A DNA stretch of 20,551 bases, taken from the IMG/VR virus record IMGVR_UViG_3300043775_000683, positions 1-20,551 of that record; one strand, written 5' to 3'. This document shows, one piece after another, positions 11,567-20,551 of this stretch; positions within the stretch are counted from its first letter, which is position 1, and every line of letters begins with the position of its first letter. The stretch is from a virus. The notes under the pieces were generated by a model. It saw nothing but the letters and a program-made list of their open reading frames with translations. It had not been told where the DNA came from and searched no databases. The translations under genes were made by a program, and so were the position numbers.

Positions 11567-11707
11567 TTATTTTTTCTTCTTGGATTTCGCCTTGCGTTGG
11601 ACGCTATATGCGATTGCAAGAGCCTGTTTGATGGGCTTGCCAGATTTGATTTCAGTTTTCAAATTGCGTGTGAAGCAATTTTGCGAGGCACATTTTCGTA
11701 GTGGCAT
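11567..11707 (-). CDS. Small phage protein, GKPxKQALAIAYSVxR type, 46 residues
   Basis: It starts MPLRKCASQNCFTRNLKTEI and continues KSGKPIKQALAIAYSVQRKA, then a basic tail. The K-x-GKPxKQALAIAYS pattern is common in very small phage proteins of unknown function, sometimes near structural genes. The two cysteines at 6 and 11 are less typical. The stop is followed by 15 bases before the membrane microprotein. The gene is too short for common length cutoffs. Confidence 0.75.
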   Translation of the reverse strand: MPLRKCASQNCFTRNLKTEIKSGKPIKQALAIAYSVQRKAKSKKKK

Positions 11708-11711
11708 AGTG

Positions 11712-11912
11712 TTAGTCTTCTCTGTCAAGTTCTGTGTCGAATTCAGCTAACTCATACATTTCGTCCATGTCACCATTGGCATAGTCTTCTGTTAGCTGGA
11801 TAATTTTTTCTTCTGATATTTTTTTGGGGTTGTAGAATACATATTCATCTTGGACGGGAATCATCTCCCATCCTTCTGGCCCCTCTTCTTTGTCAGTTAC
11901 AAGTATGTTCAT
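11712..11912 (-). CDS. Hypothetical acidic protein, 66 residues
   Basis: It begins MNILVTDKEEGPEGWEMIPVQ and is strongly acidic throughout the second half (LTEDYANGDMDEMYELAEFDTELDRED). No family is recognised. The ATG overlaps the giant gene's stop by four bases. It may be a small partner or an acidic DNA mimic; only composition suggests the latter. Confidence 0.6.
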   Translation of the reverse strand: MNILVTDKEEGPEGWEMIPVQDEYVFYNPKKISEEKIIQLTEDYANGDMDEMYELAEFDTELDRED

Positions 11913-14900
11913 TTTAGTATTAATGGTATTTTTGATTTCTTCATTGTCCCAACAATGGTTTCTTTGCTGCCTTCTCTAACTGTTTTCTTGGGATGACTGC
12001 TTGCGTAGTCAGGAAAAAGTTTAACTGGATCAGCAGGCGTTTCAAGAATAAAATTATTGGCATCCTCTGGCCCAAGCATCATCCAGTCGTAGGAAGGATG
12101 TATTCTGAATTGTGGATTTTTCAAGAATTGATCACGAAGATATCTTTCAGTGGCACTCATTTTAGCCTCTTGCTTTGGATCATTGCCAGTGTAAATAGCA
12201 AATGCATCCATGTCTTTTGACAACTGAACCGCCGCAACAATATCCAAGTTTTTGCCTTTATTGAAATCCATTGATTCTAACAAGCGTTGCGAGATTGAGG
12301 GAATAAATGGTATGCCACTAATCCTGTCCATTGCGCTACCACGTTGGTTAAATGTGAATTTAGACGCTTCTTCTGCAAATGTTTTGTTTTTATATTTAGC
12401 AACAATTTTTTTATACCAATCTTGATCCTTGTATTTGCTAATATGCTCATCAAATGCTTTATCAAAAGCAGTGATATTTCCCTTTGTTGCTTGGGATTTC
12501 ATTGATCCAAGTGCATTTAAAAAATCTACACTTGGTTTATATTTTTCAATTTTTTCTGATTCAAATCTTTCAATTAAATTAAATTCAGATTGAGTTATTT
12601 CATTATCTTTTAATAACTTTTGAGCTTTCTTGTAACGATTTAAATGTTTAGCTGGATTTTTTGCACCAAGCTCAAGAATAACGTGCAACGCATCAAGTCG
12701 TTCTTGCGGTATCGATGTAGACATTGAATCAACTTCAGACATTACATCTTGAACAAATTTGCGATTGCTCTTATGCGCTTTTTCTTTCATCAACTGGATA
12801 AGTGCCATTCCAGAAGTTGTATTGTTTATAATATTTTTGGCTCTTGTAACAAAGGCGGCAGTCATATTTGCCCAAACAGGTTTAAATCCTCTTCCATCTG
12901 GCAATTTAGCTACAGCTTGATTTGAAATAAGAAAAGGATGCAATGGGCCACCCATATTTGATCCTCTTGTATTGTGCCTATCAGCTTCCAGCATTGCAAC
13001 TTGTTCTCCTTCAATTGACGATATGTTAGCAACATTTGGAAGAACAGTTGTTTTTGGGTCTAATTCGTATTCAATAACCCTGCCATCCTCTGTGGGATTT
13101 GTCGCTATTTTAAAATATCCTTTTTCTGGAGTTTGAGTTGGCAATTTTGCGCCAACAAAATGCGTGAAATCTGGTTCAATTTCTCTCTCTAATTCTTTTT
13201 TTGCTGTCTTTGGTTTTTTACCTTCTTTGCGCTCTGGCATGAACTGAATTCCACCTATCATTTCGGAACTTTGTAGTTTTTCCGAGATAATAGGTTCCAT
13301 CTCCACCATGTTACTGTGTAGAACACCCCTATCAGCATTAAACTTGTCTTCCTCACTGGTTGCCTCTTTAAGTTGCCCAGTTGCCTCGGCAATACGATAT
13401 GCCTCTTCACGATCTACAACGCGCCCAGTGTCCGTTTTGAACCCGTAGTAACGCGATTCGCGATCTGTTTGCTCGTCTGGCGCATTTGGATTAGCTGCCT
13501 TGTGGTTTACGCCTTCACGAACCTCACCAGTGCGAGGATCGGTATATGTTGCGGAAACTATGCGTTCTTCCGTTGGACGCTCTGGCATGAATTGCAACTG
13601 ACCACCTTTTACTTTGCCTGCCATTTCTGGAGTGATGTTTACTTTCCAGATTGGTGTTGATGATCTCTTTTCAGCTTCCGCCCATGCTTCATCGGCAGTT
13701 GCAAATCTTGCCAATACTTCTGTAGAATCACTAAACTCAAGTCGATATGGCAATGGTTGACTATCTTTGTTTACTTTATATTGAGCTTCAGATTGATCAA
13801 TTGCATCCTTCTCAACCTTGCCACCCATCTTGGCTACATACTTGCCAATCTCTTTAGGCAGGATTTGATCGTAGAATCCTTTCATGCCTTCGCCTCCAAC
13901 TTTAAGGTCAAGACCAGATATTTGCCTCTCCATGTCTTCATCTGGTGTTTGTTCTACAAGTTTTTGAGCAACTTCTTTTCCAACATAATCCGCAAGTTTG
14001 TCAGATGTTATGTTGGATTCTTGAATAACTGTTCTTTTCTGACTTGGATCATAAGCAGTCAGCATTTTTGTATCTTCATTCCATACAACTTTGCCAATCT
14101 GCTTACTCAAATCGTAGCGTTCAGCCTGCGTGTCTCCAGTAGTCCAACCAATCCATTGTTTGCCAGACTCTACCGCATCACGCAATGCGCGTTTGAAGAG
14201 TTGAACAGACCAGTCTTTGCGGAATGGTGCGTCTGGAATTCCTTCGCCTTCAACTTTTGCGCCTAACTCGTTCCACCTTGCTTTATCTTCTGCGTTAAAT
14301 CGAACAACTCCACCTTCCTTCCTTGCCTTGTCTTCAAGTGCTTTTATTTCGGATCGTTCAGATTCTGTTAATGCATACCCCTTCTCCCTTCCCGCCTGAT
14401 GCCTGTCAGACTGCAATTCCTCGATGAATAATCCATCGTTGCCTTCAGCGTCAGTGCGTTCGTTCAAGCGCATATGCGCTACATAGTTTGGAACATTTGG
14501 GAAATGAGAAGAAGTGTATATTCCTTTCGCTACACTTCCTCCCCCTGCGGTTGTGTCGTAACTGGAATCTCTTGCCGCTTCAAGTTGAGCTTGCTCCTCC
14601 TCTGTTCTATTGATTGCATAATCTTCACCATACTTATCTTTCAGTTTTTTAAGCAGGCGAGAAAACTCGTTTACTGGAGGAGGCATTGCCATCACAACTT
14701 CACGATAGTTTTCACCACTGGGGAGTTGGTATTGTCCAAATTTCGTAGGAATATTTTTGCTCAATGCGCCTTGTAACTCTTTAGGCAAGTCTTCAAAATC
14801 TACTTCATCTCCATCTTTATCAATAAAAGTTGTTTCTTCGTATTCTTTTTGAATTTCAATGCCATATTTTTGAGCGATTTTATTAGCTTCCGTATTTTCA

Positions 14901-17900
14901 CCGAGTGTTGCTTCCTCAAACTTAACAGCACCTTCATTGCGAAGGTAATCCATAACTTTGTCTTTTGGAACCTTGCCTTGATTCTCTGTTGCAAGACGAT
15001 CAATTTCATTAAGCACTCCAGACCATTTCAGTTCTTCAGCTTTTACGTTTTGGGGATTGCTGATAATAGCTTTCAACTGATCTGGTGATGCAAACTTTCC
15101 TTGCACTTTCTGATCTATTGTTTGTTGCAATCCAGAATAGAATCCACGTTCTGGAGTTGGGAAACGCTCTGTTGGACGTTCCGGCATGAACCTCGCAGAT
15201 ATTCCACCACTCCTTGGTGCTTGAGTTTCTTGTTCTGCTTGAATTGTTTCTGCTGCTTGTTCTTGCGCTTGCAACTCCAGTTGCTGATTTATTTTACCCA
15301 GTTCGTTTTCAAGTGCTGGAATAATCGGACTGCGCCCTCCGTCAACGTAGAGTTGTTCAAGTTTGGACGAAAGCATTTTGGCAATGTCTTGCGGCGGCAT
15401 AGTTTCATCCTGTGCGTCAAGAATAGCTAACTCTGCCTCGGTCTCGGCATCAATGTCGGAAACGATTTCTTCTGGTTCCAGAGAGGCTATATTTTCAGGG
15501 TCGAACATTGAGACGATCTGAATTCTTGGAATCTGATCTTGCCCCTGCACCAACTGCAATGACTCGGTGGGGAGCAAATCGTCCATCTGTCGCAATTCGC
15601 TTTCAAGCGCGTTGATTTCGCCAGTTGCCATTGCCTGACGAACCCGTGTGGCAGTAACGCTACCATCGAAGCGGTTTTGGACTTCCTCGGCAGTCATCGG
15701 TGCTGCCATCGGATTAACCGCTGGCATATAGTTTGTGGTTAGGTAGCCATAGTTGATTGGCAGCTTTTGCGATGGTGACTCCTCAAAATTATTGATGCGA
15801 TCAAGCCGACGAGAACGAATAACGATGTCGAGATTATCTTTTCCTCGCGCCCTTGGAAGTGTGCTGCGTTCAGGATTCGATTGCTTTGTCTCGGCATTGT
15901 AAGCGTTAAAAAGATCGTTGATCTTGTTCTTCATCTTACCTGCGATGTATGCGTCTGGATGTAGTCCAGTCTCGCCTTTTTCGCCTCTCGCATGATTGTC
16001 CAAATACTTCACCACAGAGTCCCAGAATGCGCCTGTATCGCCATTCCAAGGTTGCAGGTTCGTTGGCTTTTTATCTGCCCATGCCTGCATCTTGTCATAA
16101 AGGCGACTGACCGAAATTGTGGTAAGCGCAAAGTTGCCATCCTTCGTTAGTTGGAATCCGATTGGAACTTCATCACGAATTTTTGGCGAAAGTGCTTTGT
16201 ATTTCCCGTTGAGAAGTGCCGCTTGGTATTCCATCACCACGCGAGTGCCGTCATTCCGCGCCATAAGTTCATTGAAAAACTTCGTCATGCGCTTCAAATT
16301 TGGCGATACCACCTCGTTTGGCAATGCCATGAATGCCTCGATTTGAGAGGGAGACATAACCCCTCGATAATTGCCATTGCCAATGTCTGAAAGTCTAACT
16401 CCAGAACCATCGTCCTTCGCGGAATCAATCGCAGTCTGGATAATCTCTGTCCGCTTCCTTGCGCGAGCTTTCATCTCACGATTTGTCAGGATGATTGGCG
16501 CCCCGTTTGATTTGCGAGCGATTCGCGTGTCAACTTCAAATGTCGTGCCATCTGGCATCGATCCAAAAGTTATCTCTGGCCCAAGCGTGACCACATTGCC
16601 ATCAGCATCCACCAACTGCCCGCCCTGCGTCCTGTATACATCAACGAATGGATCAATTTTTGCGCCAGCAGGAACGACGATTTCAGTAACGCTACCATCG
16701 GGCGCAGTCGCCTTGATGATCTGCTCTTTCTCAAAAAAGTCTGCGTGTCGATATTTATTTTGAAGCGCAATACTGCCAAGAACCTTAGTCAACGGAATAT
16801 CAGGTTCGTCAGATTCGCGTGACTGCTGGATAGTCATTGTGCCGTCAAAATCCTTCAAGCCTCTTTGGTATTGGCGCATCATTGCAAGCGTCTCTGGCGA
16901 CATCCTCGCATCAAGAACAGACGATACTGCACCGATATTATCAAAGATAACCCCGTTCCTACGGAGTGCCTCTTTCAATTGTTTCAACCTGCCACTTTTG
17001 GTCTTGACCTCCAACCAGTCCATGACATTGCGTCCAACATCATCGAGCGATGCGCGAGTGCCGCCTGCATACTCACCAGTTGCAGCAGCAGTCTCTGCCA
17101 AAATTTCGTCTTTGATGTAAGCTCGCATCTTCTCGGAGTCGCCACCAAATTGAGCGTAGAAACTCGCTCCATTGTCGTTTGGCGACATGAGATTCGCGTA
17201 TCGAGCAGCATAACGATTCAAGTCCTCATCAGAGTAAATTCCCTGCTGATAAACTTCGGTGGTTCCATCGTCGTTTTTAATTTTCTGATCGAACAATTGC
17301 CCGCGCAACGGAGCAAGCATCTTGTTCACTTCTCCAAACTGCTGCACTGCGTGTTGCACCTCATGCTGAAGTGTGTGGCGTATATTGAATCCTTGATCCG
17401 ATAGATGCTTAATAAGGTCTGCGTTAATAACAGCAGTTGCTCCTTGTTGGTTGATTCGACGTAAATGCGGAGGAACAAATTCCGTTGAATTCGGATCAGT
17501 ATTGTCTTCTTGAATAGCAAATCCTCGTGCAGATTTTGCGCCTTCGACATCGTTCTGGAACTTCTGCAAAAGTTGCCGTGACTCGGTTAGTTTCTGGCTA
17601 TCGGTCTCGGTCAAACTTGGAATTCCAGTCAGCAAATTTACAGTTGCTTCTGCCTGCCTCAAAGAATCTCCATAAAGGTCACGAAAGAATTGGTCAGCAT
17701 TGTTAGGATCAAGGACGGCAATGTTCACGCCGCGAAGTCCAGCAACTCCACCTGTTGATTGGGCAAGATCATAAGCGTCAATGAACGCGAGTTGAGTCTG
17801 TCGCAATGCCTCTGCCTGCGTTTCTGGAGTTGTCTTGGAGAGTGCTTCTTTTTGCTTCAGGAACCCGTCAATCTGCTTTTGTTTGAATGCGACATCCTCT

Positions 17901-19573
17901 GGGTCTATCTGTGCATCTCTGCTTTTTTCAAGATTTGCAATTGTGGCATCAACTGCTGCCTTGCGCCTTTCAATGTTAGCAACGTCAGTAATGTTTTGTT
18001 GAATCTCTGGCGATGCCTGCGCCATGAATCGTTTAATATCCGCATCCTCATCGCGGCGATATGCGGCAGGGTCAGGCGTAACAAGATTGCTGATCTTTTC
18101 AGCCATTGTTGTGCGAGGATCAATTAGTCCACCAACTCGCTCAAATGATCTTGTTCCCGCCATACTGCCAATGCCAAAACCAGTGCCAGATACAAACCCA
18201 AGGTCTTCTGCGGTCTCGATGTCGGGCAGACCCATTGCCACATTCAATGCGGCAGCATTAATGCCCGGCTGAATAAGAGCGTTCGATTGGCGAATCGTCC
18301 AGTCGGCTAACTTTGCTCGCGTCACCCCACCTTTACCTTGCGCTCCAAAAAGTTTTTTTGTTAGGTCACTGGAGTCCACTGCCTGTCCCGCTCGCTCAAA
18401 CATTCCCCTTCTTCCTGCCGTGCCGCCAACATCGACTTGTTTAGTGATGTCCTTGATCACTCTTGCAGTTGCAGAAACAGGTTTTGCAACGCCAACTACA
18501 GGCATAATTGCAGTGTTGACAGTTCCCTTGATCCAAGTGTCTGGATCATTTATTGTATACTCTCCAATTTTTCTTGCGCCAGTTTGAAGAAGTTCTGTGC
18601 CTTGAAGAACTTTATTTGCTGCGAATTCTGTTCCTCCAGCAACTTTTGAAATGCCTCTTGCCGTAAGATCAGTTGCTTTATTAAAAACTGGAGCGGTTAT
18701 TTTGGAAAGAGGCTTTAAAACTGCTTTGCTCAACCTACCGCCACCGGGAATAGCCACAGGAGAAACAAACTCTCCCAATGTAGCAACCTGCTCATTGATC
18801 TGGTCTTTGGTGAGACCCTGATCAAGCATTGTTTGGATGTAGTCTTGCTTTACATTCTCAACTTCTTTAGGAGACAAACCCATCTTCTTTGCCTCATACT
18901 CTACATATCCTTGAATCAACGGATTTTGAGAAAGAAGTGCAGCAACTCGATCTGGATTTTGCTCTACTTCTTGAGCTTCCAACTGCCGCATTGTCTGCCT
19001 GTTCTGCCATGCTCGAAATCGTTCCTCGTCGCTCTTGCCAAGTAGTTTGTCAGTTGTAGCACTTCCAAACATCCCAAATCGGACAGCAGCATTTACTGTT
19101 TCTTCAATATCTTTTGCTGCACCGACCCCAAGAGACCTAATCGTTTCTTCTCGTTCTTTAAATACTTTCTTCGCCTCTTCTGAGTCTAAACGATTGTATC
19201 CACCAGAAAGCGCAAAAGCGGCAGGTTGAACAACTGCTTTGTTGGCTAACTCAACTGCACCTGTTGCAGTTTGCCCAATAATGTCTGCTGCTGCTGGGAT
19301 AAATGCTCCTACCGCACCAGATACTTTGTCCAGAAAACTACGCTCGTCATCTGCTTTGAAAAGAATTCTTTGTTGCTTATCTGTAAGTTTTTGACCAGTA
19401 GATTGTATTTCTTTTAATTTATCTACATCTTCAATCTTTGTAAGACTATCATCGAAAGATTCTTCAGGAGGACTCCATTGTGGCTTTTTTGCATCATCAA
19501 AAGATTCTTCTGGTGGACTCCATTGCGATTTTTTTGTATCGTCAAAGGACTCTTCAGGTGGTTGCCATGCCAT
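11909..19573 (-). CDS. Giant phage polyvalent protein (2554 residues)
   Basis: A multi-module protein of the kind described as phage 'polyvalent proteins', proposed to enter the host with DNA. In order: three copies of a W-x-PPEESFDD repeat (3-42), an alanine/glycine-rich, partly hydrophobic helical part (about 85-500), and coiled-coil-like segments (about 520-690). A zincin-like HEVQH motif follows (His737, Glu738, His741; TLQHEVQHAVQQFGE), with an acidic DEILAETAA further on as a possible third ligand. Then come mixed regions, a conserved YVAHMRLNERTDAEGNDG ... FIEELQSDRHQAG segment (about 1700-1726), a GMKGFYDQILPKEIGKY segment and an ITPEMAGKV boundary. Finally there is a GGPLHPFLISNQAV module near the C terminus. 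FMPER recurs at about 1463, 1995 and 2111, marking module ends. It follows the virion-type gene by one base and ends in ATGA. Confidence 0.82.
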   Translation of the reverse strand: MAWQPPEESFDDTKKSQWSPPEESFDDAKKPQWSPPEESFDDSLTKIEDVDKLKEIQSTGQKLTDKQQRILFKADDERSFLDKVSGAVGAFIPAAADIIGQTATGAVELANKAVVQPAAFALSGGYNRLDSEEAKKVFKEREETIRSLGVGAAKDIEETVNAAVRFGMFGSATTDKLLGKSDEERFRAWQNRQTMRQLEAQEVEQNPDRVAALLSQNPLIQGYVEYEAKKMGLSPKEVENVKQDYIQTMLDQGLTKDQINEQVATLGEFVSPVAIPGGGRLSKAVLKPLSKITAPVFNKATDLTARGISKVAGGTEFAANKVLQGTELLQTGARKIGEYTINDPDTWIKGTVNTAIMPVVGVAKPVSATARVIKDITKQVDVGGTAGRRGMFERAGQAVDSSDLTKKLFGAQGKGGVTRAKLADWTIRQSNALIQPGINAAALNVAMGLPDIETAEDLGFVSGTGFGIGSMAGTRSFERVGGLIDPRTTMAEKISNLVTPDPAAYRRDEDADIKRFMAQASPEIQQNITDVANIERRKAAVDATIANLEKSRDAQIDPEDVAFKQKQIDGFLKQKEALSKTTPETQAEALRQTQLAFIDAYDLAQSTGGVAGLRGVNIAVLDPNNADQFFRDLYGDSLRQAEATVNLLTGIPSLTETDSQKLTESRQLLQKFQNDVEGAKSARGFAIQEDNTDPNSTEFVPPHLRRINQQGATAVINADLIKHLSDQGFNIRHTLQHEVQHAVQQFGEVNKMLAPLRGQLFDQKIKNDDGTTEVYQQGIYSDEDLNRYAARYANLMSPNDNGASFYAQFGGDSEKMRAYIKDEILAETAAATGEYAGGTRASLDDVGRNVMDWLEVKTKSGRLKQLKEALRRNGVIFDNIGAVSSVLDARMSPETLAMMRQYQRGLKDFDGTMTIQQSRESDEPDIPLTKVLGSIALQNKYRHADFFEKEQIIKATAPDGSVTEIVVPAGAKIDPFVDVYRTQGGQLVDADGNVVTLGPEITFGSMPDGTTFEVDTRIARKSNGAPIILTNREMKARARKRTEIIQTAIDSAKDDGSGVRLSDIGNGNYRGVMSPSQIEAFMALPNEVVSPNLKRMTKFFNELMARNDGTRVVMEYQAALLNGKYKALSPKIRDEVPIGFQLTKDGNFALTTISVSRLYDKMQAWADKKPTNLQPWNGDTGAFWDSVVKYLDNHARGEKGETGLHPDAYIAGKMKNKINDLFNAYNAETKQSNPERSTLPRARGKDNLDIVIRSRRLDRINNFEESPSQKLPINYGYLTTNYMPAVNPMAAPMTAEEVQNRFDGSVTATRVRQAMATGEINALESELRQMDDLLPTESLQLVQGQDQIPRIQIVSMFDPENIASLEPEEIVSDIDAETEAELAILDAQDETMPPQDIAKMLSSKLEQLYVDGGRSPIIPALENELGKINQQLELQAQEQAAETIQAEQETQAPRSGGISARFMPERPTERFPTPERGFYSGLQQTIDQKVQGKFASPDQLKAIISNPQNVKAEELKWSGVLNEIDRLATENQGKVPKDKVMDYLRNEGAVKFEEATLGENTEANKIAQKYGIEIQKEYEETTFIDKDGDEVDFEDLPKELQGALSKNIPTKFGQYQLPSGENYREVVMAMPPPVNEFSRLLKKLKDKYGEDYAINRTEEEQAQLEAARDSSYDTTAGGGSVAKGIYTSSHFPNVPNYVAHMRLNERTDAEGNDGLFIEELQSDRHQAGREKGYALTESERSEIKALEDKARKEGGVVRFNAEDKARWNELGAKVEGEGIPDAPFRKDWSVQLFKRALRDAVESGKQWIGWTTGDTQAERYDLSKQIGKVVWNEDTKMLTAYDPSQKRTVIQESNITSDKLADYVGKEVAQKLVEQTPDEDMERQISGLDLKVGGEGMKGFYDQILPKEIGKYVAKMGGKVEKDAIDQSEAQYKVNKDSQPLPYRLEFSDSTEVLARFATADEAWAEAEKRSSTPIWKVNITPEMAGKVKGGQLQFMPERPTEERIVSATYTDPRTGEVREGVNHKAANPNAPDEQTDRESRYYGFKTDTGRVVDREEAYRIAEATGQLKEATSEEDKFNADRGVLHSNMVEMEPIISEKLQSSEMIGGIQFMPERKEGKKPKTAKKELEREIEPDFTHFVGAKLPTQTPEKGYFKIATNPTEDGRVIEYELDPKTTVLPNVANISSIEGEQVAMLEADRHNTRGSNMGGPLHPFLISNQAVAKLPDGRGFKPVWANMTAAFVTRAKNIINNTTSGMALIQLMKEKAHKSNRKFVQDVMSEVDSMSTSIPQERLDALHVILELGAKNPAKHLNRYKKAQKLLKDNEITQSEFNLIERFESEKIEKYKPSVDFLNALGSMKSQATKGNITAFDKAFDEHISKYKDQDWYKKIVAKYKNKTFAEEASKFTFNQRGSAMDRISGIPFIPSISQRLLESMDFNKGKNLDIVAAVQLSKDMDAFAIYTGNDPKQEAKMSATERYLRDQFLKNPQFRIHPSYDWMMLGPEDANNFILETPADPVKLFPDYASSHPKKTVREGSKETIVGTMKKSKIPLILK
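19448..19567 (-). repeat. Three 45-bp (15-residue) tandem repeats at the giant protein's N terminus
   Basis: The unit W-x-PPEESFDDxKKxQ occurs at residues 3-17, 18-32 and 33-42 (the last shortened). The DNA is similar as well, differing mainly at third positions, so expansion by slippage is plausible. Short acidic/aromatic repeats like this often act as docking or translocation tags. Confidence 0.75.
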
Positions 19574-19574
19574 A

Positions 19575-20551
19575 TTATTTAGTTCCCGGTCTTCCGTTAA
19601 AGATAAATTTTTGCCCCGATTTTAATGCATTAAATTCTGATTGTGTTTTAACTTCAACACGATTTTCTGGAGTTTGAATAGGTTGAAATTTAGTTGGTTT
19701 TTCAACAGTAATTAATTCTTTTTTATCTGCTTCAAGTCCATCAATAAGTTTATTTGCAGATGTTTTAATACTTTTAAGATTCCCTAAGAATGTAGCTTCA
19801 TCAAGGTCTGGATCAACCGATCCTTTAAGCGATGTCAGCATAGATAATTCAGAATCTGACAATGCACCAAGAGAACCTCCTGCTGCCTTTAATGCAACTA
19901 ATTCATCAAATCCAACAATTCCCTTAACTGTATCTACTAATTTTCTAACTGTCCTTGCATCATTTGAAAAAGGATTATACTGCATAATCCCTGAAATTCC
20001 ACCAGCACCTGCTAAAAGATATCCGGGTGCTATTTTCTCAATTTTTTCTATTGTAGTTTTTAAAACTTTTGCTTTTTCAATGTTATTATCAAGTGTTGCT
20101 ACTTGTTGTTTAACAGGAGGCTTAGGTAGATATGTTGTAGTAAGATTGCCGTCTTTATCTGTAACTTGTTTTATTACCATGCCTTCAGGAACAGTTTCCA
20201 TTGGAGATGGTGCATCTTCCGTGATTTCTACACGATAAATTCTTTTGCCCTTACCTGCGTCAATACCATTAACTTTAGCCTTAACTCCTAATTGTTGTTC
20301 AAGAATATTTTTTGCCATCCTTGCGTCAGCAGGACTCATGAAGGGTTGACCAGTCAAATCGCTTTCTACTCTGTATCGATATTCTGATTCAGTCTCAGGA
20401 ACTGCTTGAGCAAGCACTGGTTCAGAAGGTTGTTGGGTTGGAAGAGCAGGCTCAACTGGGGTAACTCCAGCAAGAGGTTTATCTTCTGCTCCAGAAACAG
20501 GAACAAGTGGGACTGTTACATCTTGAAGAGTTACTTTGCCTACTTCTTCTG
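19575..20551 (-). CDS. Probable virion/internal protein, partial (start outside the window)
   Basis: The frame is open to the right edge, so the true start is upstream; the GTG at 20417 is only an internal codon. At least 324 residues are visible. A proline-rich, low-complexity region (PVEPALPTQQPSEP) is followed by MSPADARMAKNILEQQLGVKAK, a DGNLTTTYLP stretch and a long helical part. Near its end, VALKAAGGSLGALSDSELSMLTSL resembles a motif seen in phage structural and internal virion proteins (GALS-x-x-E). A charged tail ends in GRPGTK. It lies one base upstream of the giant gene, so both may be late virion components. Confidence 0.6.
   Translation of the reverse strand, partial: EEVGKVTLQDVTVPLVPVSGAEDKPLAGVTPVEPALPTQQPSEPVLAQAVPETESEYRYRVESDLTGQPFMSPADARMAKNILEQQLGVKAKVNGIDAGKGKRIYRVEITEDAPSPMETVPEGMVIKQVTDKDGNLTTTYLPKPPVKQQVATLDNNIEKAKVLKTTIEKIEKIAPGYLLAGAGGISGIMQYNPFSNDARTVRKLVDTVKGIVGFDELVALKAAGGSLGALSDSELSMLTSLKGSVDPDLDEATFLGNLKSIKTSANKLIDGLEADKKELITVEKPTKFQPIQTPENRVEVKTQSEFNALKSGQKFIFNGRPGTK

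Noticed and set aside
13757-14266. 169-codon plus-strand ORF
   Set aside because: It lies wholly inside the giant minus-strand gene, has low-complexity Phe/Leu-rich translation and no ribosome site.

Overview
This window looks like a contiguous piece of a tailed double-stranded DNA bacteriophage (or prophage). All supportable genes lie on the minus strand, packed with 1-11 nt gaps or overlaps; many junctions are 4-nt ATGA stop/start overlaps. No ribosomal RNA, tRNA, insertion sequence or CRISPR array is visible. The host cannot be named. Start sites are mixed: a few genes have a good Shine-Dalgarno (starts at 9456, 7916, 6589, 3251). Many others have none and instead follow an A/T-rich leader of the type AATAAATACATACATA.

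Layout in transcription order (right to left). (1) 20551-11909: the 3' part of a probable virion/internal protein gene, then a 2554-residue phage 'polyvalent' protein with a tandem-repeat N terminus, an HEVQH zincin-like motif and recurrent FMPER module boundaries. (2) 11912-9286: a cluster of very small genes, including two single-membrane-span microproteins, an Erv1/Alr-like protein with an altered cysteine centre, and small proteins of phage-typical families. (3) 9285-9046: a non-coding control region with direct and inverted repeats and a promoter. (4) 9045-6903: a small gene, a third membrane microprotein, a RecT-family annealing protein and a Cas4/RecB-like PD-(D/E)XK nuclease with four-cysteine cluster ligands. 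(5) 6879-4762: two coupled small genes, a strongly structured leader/terminator, a DUF1376 replication protein and a Mom-like DNA modification enzyme. (6) 4754-1767: a DnaB-type helicase, several small genes and a small SSB-like/DUF736-like protein. (7) 1562-1: a PD-(D/E)XK nuclease coupled to a RusA-like resolvase, the small terminase subunit and the 5' end of a further gene.

Together the genes suggest a replication-recombination module (helicase, DUF1376 protein, RecT plus exonuclease, SSB-like protein, RusA) feeding into packaging (small terminase). Two likely host-defence countermeasures are present: the Mom-like base modifier and the polyvalent protein, a class proposed to be delivered with phage DNA.

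Seven genes shorter than 60 codons were recovered by reading the gaps: 8699-8833, 9286-9456, 10042-10182, 10627-10758, 11453-11551, 11567-11707 and the 5' end of the gene at 1-97. The less expected signals are in the RNA and control layer: a repeated promoter-leader element (three sites with a 16-bp spacer and TAGWTT -10), two T-arm-like hairpins in intergenic leaders, and alternative-pairing leaders before the terminase and nuclease genes. The main protein oddities are an Erv-like protein with CPC-x-x-H and a short gene with a second open frame over an A10 run.
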